A stretch of 36,115 bases of DNA from Rhodobacterales bacterium 56_14_T64 (GTDB lineage Bacteria; Pseudomonadota; Alphaproteobacteria; Rhodobacterales; Rhodobacteraceae): assembly GCA_002162795.1 (NCBI GenBank), contig MAAY01000022.1:4105-40219 (forward strand), in the 5' to 3' direction. Shown here piece by piece: positions 23,339 through 32,421 of the stretch (position 1 is its first letter; every line of letters begins with the position of its first letter). Below the pieces are notes generated by a model, which saw nothing but the letters and a program-made list of their open reading frames with translations, searched no databases and was not told the origin of the DNA. A program made the position numbers and the translations under genes.

Positions 23339-24835
23339 ATGGCTGAAGAACAACTCGAAGCAGAAGCCGCTGGTGGCGAAGAAGCGTTTGGCTCCAGTGA
23401 ATTTGCCAACCTGCTGCAAAAGGAATTCCGGCCCAAATCGGACCAGGCCAAGACAGCGGTGGAATCCGCGGTCAAGACGCTGGCCGAACAGGCGCTGGCC
23501 AATACCGGGCTGATCAGTGACGACGCGCTGCGCTCAATCGAAAGCATCGTTGCCGAGATTGACAAGAAGCTGACCGAACAGGTCAATCTGGTGTTGCACA
23601 ACGAAGAGTTCCAGCAGCTGGAGAGCGCCTGGCGCGGGCTGCATTATCTGGTCAACAACACCGAGACCGATGAGCAGCTGAAAATCCGGGTGATGCCGAT
23701 CTCAAAGAAAGAGATGCACAAAACCCTGAAAAAGTTCAAAGGCACCGCCTGGGACCAGTCGCCGATCTTCAAGAAGATTTATACCGAGGAATTTAGCCAG
23801 CTGGGTGGTGAACCCTATGGTGCCTTGGTGGCGGATTATCACTTTGATCAGTCGCCTCCGGATATCGAACTGCTGGGGGAGATGTCCAAGATTGCGGCTG
23901 CAGCTCATGCGCCTTTGATCACAGGCGCGAAACCTTCGCTGTTCCAGATGGACAGCTGGTCGGAACTGTCCAACCCGCGCGATTTGACCAAGATCTTCCA
24001 AACCCCGGAATACGCCGCCTGGCGCTCGCTGCGCGAAAGTGAGGATTCCAAATACGTCGGTCTGGCAATGCCGCGGTTCCTGGGCCGGATGCCCTATGGC
24101 TCCAAAACCGATCCGGTTGAGGAATTTGCCTTTGAGGAAGATACCGGCAGTGCCGATAGTGGCCACTACTCATGGGTCAATGCCGCTTATGGCATGGCGA
24201 TGAACATCACCCGGTCGTTCAAAGCTTATGGCTGGTGCTCGCGTATTCGTGGCGTTGAAAGTGGCGGTACGCTGGAAGGACTGCCGTCGCATACTTTCCC
24301 GACCACCGATGGCGGGGTCGATCAGAAATGTCCGACCGAGATCGCCATTGATGACCGTCGCGAGGCGGAATTGGCGAAGAACGGCATGATGCCCCTGCTG
24401 CACCGTAAGAACACCGATGTGGCAACATTCATGGGCGCGCAGTCGCTGCATAAGCCGGCAGAATATGATGATCCCGACGCCACGTCGAACGCCAACCTTG
24501 GTGCGCGACTGCCTTATCTGTTCGCCACCTGCCGGTTTGCACATTATCTGAAATGCATGGTTCGGGATAAAGTCGGATCATTCAAAAGCCGCCAGGGGAT
24601 GGAGTCCTGGTTGCAGGATTGGATCAACAATTACGTTGATTTCAACGCCGAGATTTCTTCGGAAAACGAAAAGGCGCGCAAGCCTCTCGCCGCTGCCGAA
24701 GTGGTGGTGGAAGAGGTCGAGGGCAATCCGGGCTATTACAGCTCTAAGTTTTTCCTGCGTCCGCACTACCAGCTTGAAGGCCTTTCTGTCTCGTTACGGC
24801 TGGTATCCAAGCTGCCCTCGGAAAAAGGAGCCTGA
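23339..24835 (+). CDS. tssC: T6SS contractile sheath large subunit TssC
   Basis: 498 residues, the normal length. Family features include SEFANLLQKEFRPKSDQAK near the start, FQQLESAWRGLHYLVNNTET, VADYHFDQSPPDIELLGEMS, WRSLRESEDSKYVGLAMPRF and the C-terminal KFFLRPHYQLEGLSVSLRLV. With TssB it builds the sheath; the long TssC carries most of the sheath body and the ClpV-accessible groove partner. AAGGAGGGTAACA precedes the start. It is followed by a 65-base gap before hcp, where mild extra regulation is possible. Very sure. Confidence 0.97.
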   Translation: MAEEQLEAEAAGGEEAFGSSEFANLLQKEFRPKSDQAKTAVESAVKTLAEQALANTGLISDDALRSIESIVAEIDKKLTEQVNLVLHNEEFQQLESAWRGLHYLVNNTETDEQLKIRVMPISKKEMHKTLKKFKGTAWDQSPIFKKIYTEEFSQLGGEPYGALVADYHFDQSPPDIELLGEMSKIAAAAHAPLITGAKPSLFQMDSWSELSNPRDLTKIFQTPEYAAWRSLRESEDSKYVGLAMPRFLGRMPYGSKTDPVEEFAFEEDTGSADSGHYSWVNAAYGMAMNITRSFKAYGWCSRIRGVESGGTLEGLPSHTFPTTDGGVDQKCPTEIAIDDRREAELAKNGMMPLLHRKNTDVATFMGAQSLHKPAEYDDPDATSNANLGARLPYLFATCRFAHYLKCMVRDKVGSFKSRQGMESWLQDWINNYVDFNAEISSENEKARKPLAAAEVVVEEVEGNPGYYSSKFFLRPHYQLEGLSVSLRLVSKLPSEKGA

Positions 24836-24900
24836 TTTGCCACACATTAGGCTCACCCAGCAAAACACGTAACGAGTCGTTGAATTTGAAAGGATAGAAA

Positions 24901-25401
24901 ATGGCTGCCAATATGTTTGTCCAAATATCGGACGTTGACGGTGATGCCACCGAAGACGGTCACAAAAAGTGGATCGTCGTGCAATCGGCCAGCTGGAATG
25001 TCGAACGGGCGGTGGAAATGACCGACCTTGGCTCCACCCAGCGGATGCACGCCAACTCGAACTTTGGGAAGGTCGAACTGACTTCGCAGTTCGGCAAGGC
25101 GTCGAACGATCTGGCGCTGTCGGTGGCCAACGGCACCGTGCGCCCTGAAATCATCATGCATTGGTGTCGCTCAGGTGACAGCGCATCCGAGGGCCTGTTG
25201 GTCTATTGCATCTGGAAGCTGAAAGATGTGGTGATTGACAGCTATTCGCTGTCGGGTAGCGAGGACGGTATCCCAGAAGAGACCTGGTCACTGGCCTATG
25301 CCGCGATGGAGATCGAATACAAGTCGACCGATCAGAAAACCGGCAAACTCACCACCGAAGGCACGTTCAAGTGGAACGTCCAAACCGGCAAGGTCGAATA
25401 A
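24901..25401 (+). CDS. hcp: T6SS tube protein Hcp
   Basis: 166 residues. The N-terminal MFVQISDVDGDATEDGHKKW, SASWNVERAVEMT, then LALSVANGTVRPEIIMHWCR and the C-terminal ETWSLAYAAMEIEYKSTDQK with GTFKWNVQTGKVE are typical of Hcp1-type proteins. Hexameric rings of Hcp form the expelled tube and can carry effectors. It is placed between tssC and tagJ, with its own ribosome-binding site (AAAGGATAGAAA). A strong hairpin directly after it suggests its transcript level is set separately. Very sure. Confidence 0.95.
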   Translation: MAANMFVQISDVDGDATEDGHKKWIVVQSASWNVERAVEMTDLGSTQRMHANSNFGKVELTSQFGKASNDLALSVANGTVRPEIIMHWCRSGDSASEGLLVYCIWKLKDVVIDSYSLSGSEDGIPEETWSLAYAAMEIEYKSTDQKTGKLTTEGTFKWNVQTGKVE

Positions 25402-25413
25402 TCCAGTACTATT

Positions 25414-25440
25414 GCTCCGGGCGCTTTTGGCGCCCGGAGC
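25414..25440 (+). terminator. Stem-loop after hcp (attenuator or mRNA stabiliser)
   Basis: Perfect 11-bp arms 25414-25424 and 25430-25440 around TTTTG, 13 bases beyond the hcp stop and inside the operon. It could be a partial terminator that gives hcp excess over downstream genes, or a 3' stabiliser. No T tract follows. Confidence 0.6.
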
Positions 25441-25477
25441 CCCTTGTCCAATGGATTAAGCGACGGAGCAAGTTGTG

Positions 25478-26281
25478 ATGACACCCGAAGAGCATCTGAA
25501 ATCCGGTGATCCCGTTGCTGCGCTGCAAGCGTTGCAAGACTTGGTGCGCGCCGATCCCTCGGATGCCAGACTGCGCATCTTTCTGTTCCAGCTTCTGTGT
25601 GTGCTTGGCGATTGGAAACGCGCCATTGCGCAGTTGAAACTCAGTGCCGAGTTGGACGAAGGCGCCACTATGATGGCCAAGGCATACCGCGAGGCGATTA
25701 TCTGCGAGGTTTATCGCGAAAAGGTATTCGCTGGTGAAAAGGACCCGATGATCTTTGGCGAACCCGGGGAGTGGCTGGCGTTGTTGATCGAGGCACAGAA
25801 ATTACTGGCACAGGGAAAGTTGGGCGAGGCGGCCGAGTTGCGCGTCCGCGCCTTTGACGGTGCCCCTGCAAGTACCGGTGAGATTAACGGCGAGCGGTTC
25901 GACTGGATTGCAGACGCCGACATGCGGCTGGGCCCGGTGCTTGAGGTGATTATTAACGGGCGCTATTTCTGGCTGCCTTTCGCACAGATCGGCAAGCTGG
26001 AGGTCGAAGAACCATGTGACTTGCGTGACGCGGTCTGGACCGCTGGTACCCTTACCCTGGCCAATGGCGGCGAACTTGCAGTGCTAATCCCCACCCGTTA
26101 CCCCGGCTCCGCCAAGGCGGATGCTGCGCTGATGTTGGCACGAGCCACAGATTGGCGCGATGCCGGAGATGAGACATTTGTTGGGATGGGCCAACGGCTG
26201 TTGACCACCGATCAGGGTGATTTTGCCTTGATGGATTTGCGCAGCCTGCAGATGGATGGTTTTGAGGCTGACGATGGCTGA
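25478..26281 (+). CDS. tagJ: T6SS accessory protein TagJ (ImpE family)
   Basis: 267 residues from ATG 25478 (a GTG at 25475 also fits; GGAG at 25465-25468). The ImpE/SciE pattern is clear: HLKSGDPVAALQALQDLVRA, ARLRIFLFQLLCVLGDWKRA, QLKLSAELDEGATMMAKAYR, then WIADADMRLGPVLEVIINGR and YFWLPFAQIGKLEVEEP. The N-terminal half is TPR-like helical and the C-terminal half is beta-rich. TagJ binds the N-terminus of TssB and tunes ClpV-mediated sheath recycling in some systems. Its stop overlaps the tssE start (ATGGCTGA). Sure. Confidence 0.9.
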   Translation: MTPEEHLKSGDPVAALQALQDLVRADPSDARLRIFLFQLLCVLGDWKRAIAQLKLSAELDEGATMMAKAYREAIICEVYREKVFAGEKDPMIFGEPGEWLALLIEAQKLLAQGKLGEAAELRVRAFDGAPASTGEINGERFDWIADADMRLGPVLEVIINGRYFWLPFAQIGKLEVEEPCDLRDAVWTAGTLTLANGGELAVLIPTRYPGSAKADAALMLARATDWRDAGDETFVGMGQRLLTTDQGDFALMDLRSLQMDGFEADDG

Positions 26282-26771
26282 CAAGACACTAGCCGAACGC
26301 CTACAGCCCTCATTGCTAGACCGCCTCACCGATCAGCAACCCGGAAATTTGAAGGAAACCCGGGATTCACGCGTTATCGACCTGAACCGCCTGCGTGAGA
26401 TCATTCAGCGGGATTTGTCCTGGTTACTGAATACTCATAACGCTGAGACGCATTTTGATACTGAACGATACCCGGCGGTGGCACGTTCGGTGTTGAATTT
26501 CGGCTTGGCCGAGGTGACGGGCGAATATTCCACTGCCCAAAAAGCCGAAGCAATCCGGCGCTCAATCGAGCAGGCCATTGCAGCCTACGAGCCACGTATC
26601 ATCGAAGGTTCGGTTGATGTGTTACTGCGTAGCGAGACTGATGATGCCGAAATGACGGTTGGTCTCGATATTCGCGCCGACATGTGGGCGCAACCGATGC
26701 CGCTGGAGCTTTACCTGCGCAGCAAGGTCGATCTGACCACCGGCGAAGTGGCTGTAGAAAGGGGTATGTGA
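26274..26771 (+). CDS. tssE: T6SS baseplate protein TssE (gp25-like)
   Basis: 165 residues from ATG 26274, which overlaps the tagJ stop by eight bases and gives the usual short lead MADKTLAERLQPSLLDRLTD. The gp25/lysozyme-like fold shows in DLSWLLNTHNAETHFDTERY, SVLNFGLAEVTGEYSTAQKA and the helical SIEQAIAAYEPRIIEGSVDV. It is a wedge component of the baseplate that nucleates the sheath with TssF and TssG. One base separates its stop from the tssF GTG start. Sure. Confidence 0.93.
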   Translation: MADKTLAERLQPSLLDRLTDQQPGNLKETRDSRVIDLNRLREIIQRDLSWLLNTHNAETHFDTERYPAVARSVLNFGLAEVTGEYSTAQKAEAIRRSIEQAIAAYEPRIIEGSVDVLLRSETDDAEMTVGLDIRADMWAQPMPLELYLRSKVDLTTGEVAVERGM

Positions 26772-26772
26772 C

Positions 26773-28650
26773 GTGGATACCCGACTTCTGGAGCATTATG
26801 AAAACGAGCTGAACTATCTGCGCGACATGGGCGCAGAGTTTGCCGCTGCCTATCCCAAAATCGCCTCGCGGCTGGGTATGGAGGGGGTCGAAGTTCTGGA
26901 CCCCTATGTCGAACGCTTGCTGGAAGGTGTGGCGTTCCTGTCAGCGCGGGTGCAGCTGGAGCTGCAGCTGCAATATCCCAACTTCACTTCGAACCTGTTG
27001 GAAATTATCTACCCGCATTATCTGGCGCCAACACCGTCGATGATGATTGCGGCTTTTACCCCGGATGTCACCAACTCAGCCGTCAAAAGTGGGTATGTGC
27101 TGCCCCGTCATTCCGTGTTGCGCAGCCGTTTGACCGAGGGCGAGCAGACGGCTTGCGAATTCCGCACTGCCTCTGAGATGACCATGTGGCCGATTGAGAT
27201 CACCGAGGCCGCCTATATCGATGGGCGTGGAGAGCTGGTGGCGGCAGGTGTCGCCACGGGTGTCGATGCCCGCGCCGGAATCCGACTGCGTTTGCGTCGT
27301 AGTGACGGCGAGGCAATCTCGGATCTGGCGATGGACAATCTGACGCTGTTTCTGAGCAACGCGGCGGGCAACAGCTGGCCACTGCTGGAACTGCTGTCCA
27401 CTCAGGTGCAGGGGTTGGTGGCGCGCTCGACCGACCGACGTGCTGATTGGCACCTGCCGCTGCCCGAGGGACGGATCAAACAACGCGGATTTGAAACGGA
27501 TGAGGCGCTGTTGCCGACGCCGCGTCAGGTGTTTGACGGCTACCGCCTGTTGCAGGAATTCTTTGCTATGCCCGAGCGGTTTCGCTTTATCGAGCTGCAG
27601 GGCCTGCGTCCGGCGCTGCAAAAGGCCACAGGCCCTGAGGTCGATATCTACATCCTCCTGCGCGAGGGTATGAGCGAAATTGCCCCCGTGGTGACGCCCG
27701 AAGTGTTTACGCTGAATGCGGTGCCTGCGGTGAACCTGTTCGAAAAACGCTGTGACCGGGTGCAGGTCGCCACGCATGACACCGAACATCACGTGATCCC
27801 CAACCGCACTGCCGGGTTGGATTTTGAGATTTACAGCCTGAACTCGGTCACCGGCATCAGCGGCGAAGGCGAGGATGATGTGGTGTTTCGCCCGTTTTAC
27901 TCCTCCACCGATTTCACCGCCTCGGGCGAAACTTTCCCGGCCTATTACACCATCAAGCGCCGGATGCGGCAGCGCTCGGAGAAGGAACGTTTGCGCGGGG
28001 TACGCAGTTCGTATCTGGGGTCTGAAACTTATCTGACGCTGGTGGACCGCTCGCAAGCGCCGTACTCGCCGCATCTGGAACAGCTGGCGGTCAAGGCCTT
28101 GTGCACGAACCGCGATCTGCCGATGTTGCTGGCGACTGGGGATGCCAATGTGTTCCACTTACCCGAAGGTGGCCCAGTCACCAAAATCTCACTGCCGGTG
28201 TCGCCAACCCGTCCACGTCCAACTCTGGCGCAGGGCGATACCGCCTGGCGGCTGATTTCCCATCTGAGCCTGAACTATGTGTCGGTGACCGAGACCGGTA
28301 AGGGCAATTCAGCCGAAGCATTGCGCGAACTGGTCGGGCTATACGCGCCTTTGGGCAATCGGGTGACCGAGAAGCAGCTAGAGGGCATCGTGTCGATTTC
28401 GACCCGGCCCATCGTGCGGCGGATGAGTGACGAGGTGCTGTCCACTGCAGTGCGCGGGTTAGAGATCACTCTGGGCTTTGACGAAAGCTTTTTTGAGGGC
28501 AGCAATATCTATGCACTTGGCGCGGTACTTGAGCGGTTTTTGCGCCGCTATGCCACCATCAACTCATTTACGGAAACTGTTCTTACAACTGAAAAACGTG
28601 GGGAAATTGCGCGATGGCGACCCGAAAAAGGTCTGGGCCGGATGATCTGA
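26773..28650 (+). CDS. tssF: T6SS baseplate protein TssF (ImpG/VasA family)
   Basis: 625 residues from GTG 26773 (GAAAGGGG upstream within tssE). The start TRLLEHYENELNYLRDMGAE, FAAAYPKIASRLG, VERLLEGVAFLSARVQLELQ and FTSNLLEIIYPHYLAPTPSM is the unmistakable family signature. The C-terminal TSFSERFLRRYATINSFTET-type segment also fits. TssF forms the wedge core of the baseplate with TssG and TssE. Its end overlaps tssG by 37 bases, so the two are translationally coupled. Very sure. Confidence 0.96.
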   Translation: MDTRLLEHYENELNYLRDMGAEFAAAYPKIASRLGMEGVEVLDPYVERLLEGVAFLSARVQLELQLQYPNFTSNLLEIIYPHYLAPTPSMMIAAFTPDVTNSAVKSGYVLPRHSVLRSRLTEGEQTACEFRTASEMTMWPIEITEAAYIDGRGELVAAGVATGVDARAGIRLRLRRSDGEAISDLAMDNLTLFLSNAAGNSWPLLELLSTQVQGLVARSTDRRADWHLPLPEGRIKQRGFETDEALLPTPRQVFDGYRLLQEFFAMPERFRFIELQGLRPALQKATGPEVDIYILLREGMSEIAPVVTPEVFTLNAVPAVNLFEKRCDRVQVATHDTEHHVIPNRTAGLDFEIYSLNSVTGISGEGEDDVVFRPFYSSTDFTASGETFPAYYTIKRRMRQRSEKERLRGVRSSYLGSETYLTLVDRSQAPYSPHLEQLAVKALCTNRDLPMLLATGDANVFHLPEGGPVTKISLPVSPTRPRPTLAQGDTAWRLISHLSLNYVSVTETGKGNSAEALRELVGLYAPLGNRVTEKQLEGIVSISTRPIVRRMSDEVLSTAVRGLEITLGFDESFFEGSNIYALGAVLERFLRRYATINSFTETVLTTEKRGEIARWRPEKGLGRMI

Positions 28651-29672
28651 GCCATTTCGACCGGTTGGTCGAGAACCCTGGGAAACACCACGTTTTTCAG
28701 GCGCTCAGAGTGTTGGAAGCCCATTACGCCGAGGCTCCACGCCTGGGCGAGAGCCGACGGCCGCGTCAGGATCAAGTCCGACTTGGGCAAGAAGCCGAGC
28801 TGGCCTTTCCGCCAAGCACTATTGCCGACTTTAAGCCTCTGCGGGGGGATCAGCCCGCACAGCTGACAAATCGGTTCTTTGGGCTGTTTGGTCCGCAGGG
28901 CCCCTTGCCGCTGCACCTGACCGAATACGCCCGCGACCGCAAACGCAACCACCGCGATCCGACGCTGGTGGCATTTGCCAATATGCTGACGCACCGGTTG
29001 ATGAGCCTGCTGTACCGGGCCTGGGGACAGGGCCAGCCTGCGGTGAGTTTTGATCGGGCGGATGATCCGATGGCGCGGCAGGTGGCTGCGCTGGCCGGAT
29101 ATCACGGCGACAAACTGCAGGGCCGCGATGCAATGCCGGATTTGGCCAAGCTGCATTTCGCCGGCCATCTGGGGCAGGGTGCCCGCAACCCCGAGGGTCT
29201 GGTGTCGATCCTGTCGGCGTTCTTTGATGTGCCGGTAAAACTACAAGAGTTCATTGGCAGCTGGCTGGATCTGGAACCGGATGACCGCTGGCAGTTGGGT
29301 CGCGCCGGGGGACTGGGACACTCGACCAGTGTTGGTGAAAAAGTCTGGAGCCGCAGCGCCAAGTTTCGCCTGCAGATTGGGCCGCTGACCTTGAAGGAAT
29401 ACGAACGCCTGTTACCAGGCGGCGCGGCCCTGACTCGGCTGCGCGCCATCGTGCGGTCTTATGTTGGCGATGTGCTGGATTGGGACGTCAATCTGGTGCT
29501 GGCCGGCGATCAGGTGCCGCGCGCCAGTCTAGGGGGCAGCACGCGGCTGGGGCACACCAGCTGGATCGGCAGCCGCCCTGACCCCGATGCCGAACGTCCG
29601 GATGTGAGTGATTTGTACCTGTATCCGGGCCTTGGGTCCGCACAGGATAAGAGTTTAGAGGGAGGTATTTGA
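28614..29672 (+). CDS. tssG: T6SS baseplate protein TssG (ImpH/VasB family)
   Basis: 352 residues starting inside the end of tssF, with GTGGGGAAATTGCG before ATG. Family features: KHHVFQALRVLEAHYAEAPR, LGESRRPRQDQVRLGQEAEL, FFGLFGPQGPLPLHLTEYAR, FANMLTHRLMSLLYRAWGQG, LHFAGHLGQGARNPEGLVSI and FFDVPVKLQEFIGSWLDLEP. It contributes to the baseplate wedge with TssF and TssE. One base separates its stop from clpV. Very sure. Confidence 0.96.
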   Translation: MATRKRSGPDDLSHFDRLVENPGKHHVFQALRVLEAHYAEAPRLGESRRPRQDQVRLGQEAELAFPPSTIADFKPLRGDQPAQLTNRFFGLFGPQGPLPLHLTEYARDRKRNHRDPTLVAFANMLTHRLMSLLYRAWGQGQPAVSFDRADDPMARQVAALAGYHGDKLQGRDAMPDLAKLHFAGHLGQGARNPEGLVSILSAFFDVPVKLQEFIGSWLDLEPDDRWQLGRAGGLGHSTSVGEKVWSRSAKFRLQIGPLTLKEYERLLPGGAALTRLRAIVRSYVGDVLDWDVNLVLAGDQVPRASLGGSTRLGHTSWIGSRPDPDAERPDVSDLYLYPGLGSAQDKSLEGGI

Positions 29673-29673
29673 C

Positions 29674-32382
29674 ATGACCGAGATCAGCCGTGTGGCCCTG
29701 TTTGGTAAACTGAACAAGCTGGGATATCAGGCCGTCGAAAGCGCAACCGTTTTCTGCAAAATGCGGGGCAATCCGTATGTCGAACTGGGGCACTGGATGC
29801 ATCAGATTCTGGCAGGGCAGGACAGCGATCTGCACCGGATCGTAGCGCACTATGATCTGGACCCTGGCAAAATTGCGGCTGAAATGACGCGGTCGTTGGA
29901 TATGTTGCCACGCGGAGCCTCGACCATTTCGGACCTGTCGGATCACCTGATGGACGCGATGGAACGCGGCTGGGTTTGGGGATCCCTGCTGTATTCAGCC
30001 AATCAGGTGCGCAGTGGCTATCTGCTGCTGGGCATGCTCAAAACTCCGGCCTTACGAAATATCCTGATTGGGATTTCGCCAGAATTGGCCAGCATCGGCC
30101 CCGATGATCTGGCGGACAATTTCAACACGGCCACCGATGGATCACCCGAGGAAAGAATGAGCGCGCAGGATGGTTCGACCACCGGCGGTGGCGCGGCTCC
30201 GGGCGAGGCCTCGGATGCGCTGGCTCCGGCGGCGATGGGCAAGGGTGAGGCGCTGGAGAAATTCTGCACCGATATGACCGAGCAGGCCAAGAACGGCGAT
30301 ATAGATCCCATTGTGGGTCGCGACGAGGAAATTCGCCAGATTGTCGATGTACTGATGCGCCGTCGCCAGAACAATCCGATCCTGACTGGTGAGGCCGGGG
30401 TGGGTAAAACTGCGATCGTCGAAGGCTTCGCCCTGCGTATTGCCCGTGGCGATGTGCCGCCCAGCTTGCAGGATGTACGGCTGCTGATGTTGGACGTGGG
30501 GCTGTTGCAGGCCGGTGCCAGCATGAAGGGTGAATTTGAAAACCGTCTGCGTCAGGTGATTGACGAAGTGCAGGCCAGCGATGTGCCGATTGTGCTGTTT
30601 GTCGATGAAACCCATACACTGATTGGCGCGGGTGGTGCGGCGGGCACTGGCGATGCGGCCAATCTGTTGAAGCCGGCATTGGCGCGGGGAACCCTGCGCA
30701 CCATCGGCGCGACCACCTGGGCCGAGTATAAGAAATACATCGAAAAAGACCCGGCGCTGACCCGGCGTTTCCAGGTGGTTCAGGTGGATGAACCCTCGGT
30801 CCCCAAGGCCATTTTGATGATGCGCGGCATTGCGTCGATGTTGGAGAAACACCACCAAGTGCAGGTTCTGGACGAAGGCATCGAGGCGGCGGTTAGCCTG
30901 TCGGCGCGCTATATCCCAGCGCGGCAATTGCCGGATAAGTCGGTCAGCCTGCTAGACACCGCCTGTGCGCGCGTGGCGATCAGTCAGCACGCGGTGCCGG
31001 CAGAGGTTGATGACAGTCGCCGTCGTATCGAGGCGCTGACCACCGAGCTGGACATTATTGGTCGTGATGAAACTGCTGGCTATGACATTGGCGGCAGGCG
31101 CGACGATGCCGAGGCCGCCAAGACAGAGGAAGAGGCGCGGCTGGAAATACTGAATGGGCGTTGGGACGCGGAAAAAGCGGTGGTGGAAGATATTCTCGAC
31201 CTGCGCGCCAAACTACGGGAGGGCGCTGCCCCGGTTGATGCGCCTGCTGATAGCGAAGAAGAGGCTGGCGACAGCCCGCTGGACGACGAAGCCCGTGCCG
31301 CGCTGATGCAGCAATTGCGCGATAAAAACGTCGAGTTGGAAACGCTACAGGACGAAAGCCCGTTGATCCTGCCGATTGTCGATCATCAGGCGGTGGCCAG
31401 TGTCGTCGGCGACTGGACCGGTATTCCGGTGGGTCGCATGCTCAGCGACGAGATCGAGACCATTCTGAACCTGGAAGAACACTTGGCCAAACGGGTGATC
31501 GGACAGGACCATGCGATGAAGATGATCGCCAAACGTATCCAGACCAGTCGTGCGGGGCTCGACAATCCGTCCAAACCCATCGGGGTTTTCCTGTTGGCCG
31601 GAACCAGCGGTGTTGGTAAAACCGAAACCGCACTGGCGCTGGCCGAGGTGCTGTATGGCGGCGAACAGAACGTCATCACCATCAACATGTCCGAATACCA
31701 AGAGGCGCACACGGTTAGCAGCCTGAAAGGCGCACCTCCGGGTTATGTCGGCTATGGCGAAGGCGGAGTACTGACCGAAGCGGTGCGGCGCAAGCCTTAT
31801 TCGGTGGTGCTGCTGGACGAGGTGGAAAAGGCGCATCCCGATGTGCACGAGGTCTTTTTCCAGGTCTTCGACAAAGGCGTAATGGAGGATGGCGAGGGGA
31901 GGGTGATCGACTTTAAAAACACTCTGATCCTGCTGACCTCGAACGCTGGGTCCGAGTTGATCATGGATCTATGCAGCGATCCGGACCTGTTGCCCGAACC
32001 TGAGGGCATCAACAAGGCGCTGCGCGATCCACTGCTGAAGATCTTCCCGGCGGCGCTGCTGGGACGACTGGTCACCATTCCATATTATCCGCTGAGCCCG
32101 GACATGATCGCGAAGATCACTGTATTGCAGCTGAACCGGATCAAGAAGCGGGTGATGGAATCGCACAGCGTGCCGTTTGAATACACCGATGCGGTGGTCG
32201 ATAAGATCGTTGAACGCTGCCAGGAATTGGAGTCCGGCGGTCGCATGATTGACGCGATTGTGACCAATACGATGCTGCCCGACATCTCGGCCGAATTCCT
32301 GCGTCGCCTGATGCAGGGCAAGGAAGTCGAAAAAGTCAGTATCGACATCGCAGAGGGAGAGTTTGCCTACAGTTTTGAATGA
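29674..32382 (+). CDS. clpV: T6SS sheath-recycling AAA+ ATPase ClpV (TssH)
   Basis: 902 residues, a normal ClpV length, starting at ATG 29674 after GAGGGAGGT. The N domain (about 1-165) binds contracted sheath. AAA domain 1 has GEAGVGKTAIVEG (Walker A, about residue 240) and IVLFVDETHTLIGAGG. AAA domain 2 has GTSGVGKTETALALAE (about residue 645), VVLLDEVEKAHPDV and LILLTSNAGSELIMD. A coiled-coil middle insert (about 445-560) is rich in Glu/Asp. ClpV unfolds contracted TssB/TssC to recycle the sheath. The stop is 39 bases before the next gene, an unknown membrane-active-looking protein. Very sure. Confidence 0.96.
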   Translation: MTEISRVALFGKLNKLGYQAVESATVFCKMRGNPYVELGHWMHQILAGQDSDLHRIVAHYDLDPGKIAAEMTRSLDMLPRGASTISDLSDHLMDAMERGWVWGSLLYSANQVRSGYLLLGMLKTPALRNILIGISPELASIGPDDLADNFNTATDGSPEERMSAQDGSTTGGGAAPGEASDALAPAAMGKGEALEKFCTDMTEQAKNGDIDPIVGRDEEIRQIVDVLMRRRQNNPILTGEAGVGKTAIVEGFALRIARGDVPPSLQDVRLLMLDVGLLQAGASMKGEFENRLRQVIDEVQASDVPIVLFVDETHTLIGAGGAAGTGDAANLLKPALARGTLRTIGATTWAEYKKYIEKDPALTRRFQVVQVDEPSVPKAILMMRGIASMLEKHHQVQVLDEGIEAAVSLSARYIPARQLPDKSVSLLDTACARVAISQHAVPAEVDDSRRRIEALTTELDIIGRDETAGYDIGGRRDDAEAAKTEEEARLEILNGRWDAEKAVVEDILDLRAKLREGAAPVDAPADSEEEAGDSPLDDEARAALMQQLRDKNVELETLQDESPLILPIVDHQAVASVVGDWTGIPVGRMLSDEIETILNLEEHLAKRVIGQDHAMKMIAKRIQTSRAGLDNPSKPIGVFLLAGTSGVGKTETALALAEVLYGGEQNVITINMSEYQEAHTVSSLKGAPPGYVGYGEGGVLTEAVRRKPYSVVLLDEVEKAHPDVHEVFFQVFDKGVMEDGEGRVIDFKNTLILLTSNAGSELIMDLCSDPDLLPEPEGINKALRDPLLKIFPAALLGRLVTIPYYPLSPDMIAKITVLQLNRIKKRVMESHSVPFEYTDAVVDKIVERCQELESGGRMIDAIVTNTMLPDISAEFLRRLMQGKEVEKVSIDIAEGEFAYSFE

Positions 32383-32421
32383 TGGGTGGCCAATCGTGCC
32401 AAGTTTGTAAGGGGTAAGACG

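Noticed and set aside
27076-28158. 360-codon open frame antisense to tssF
   Set aside because: It overlaps a certain TssF; composition is typical of an antisense shadow.
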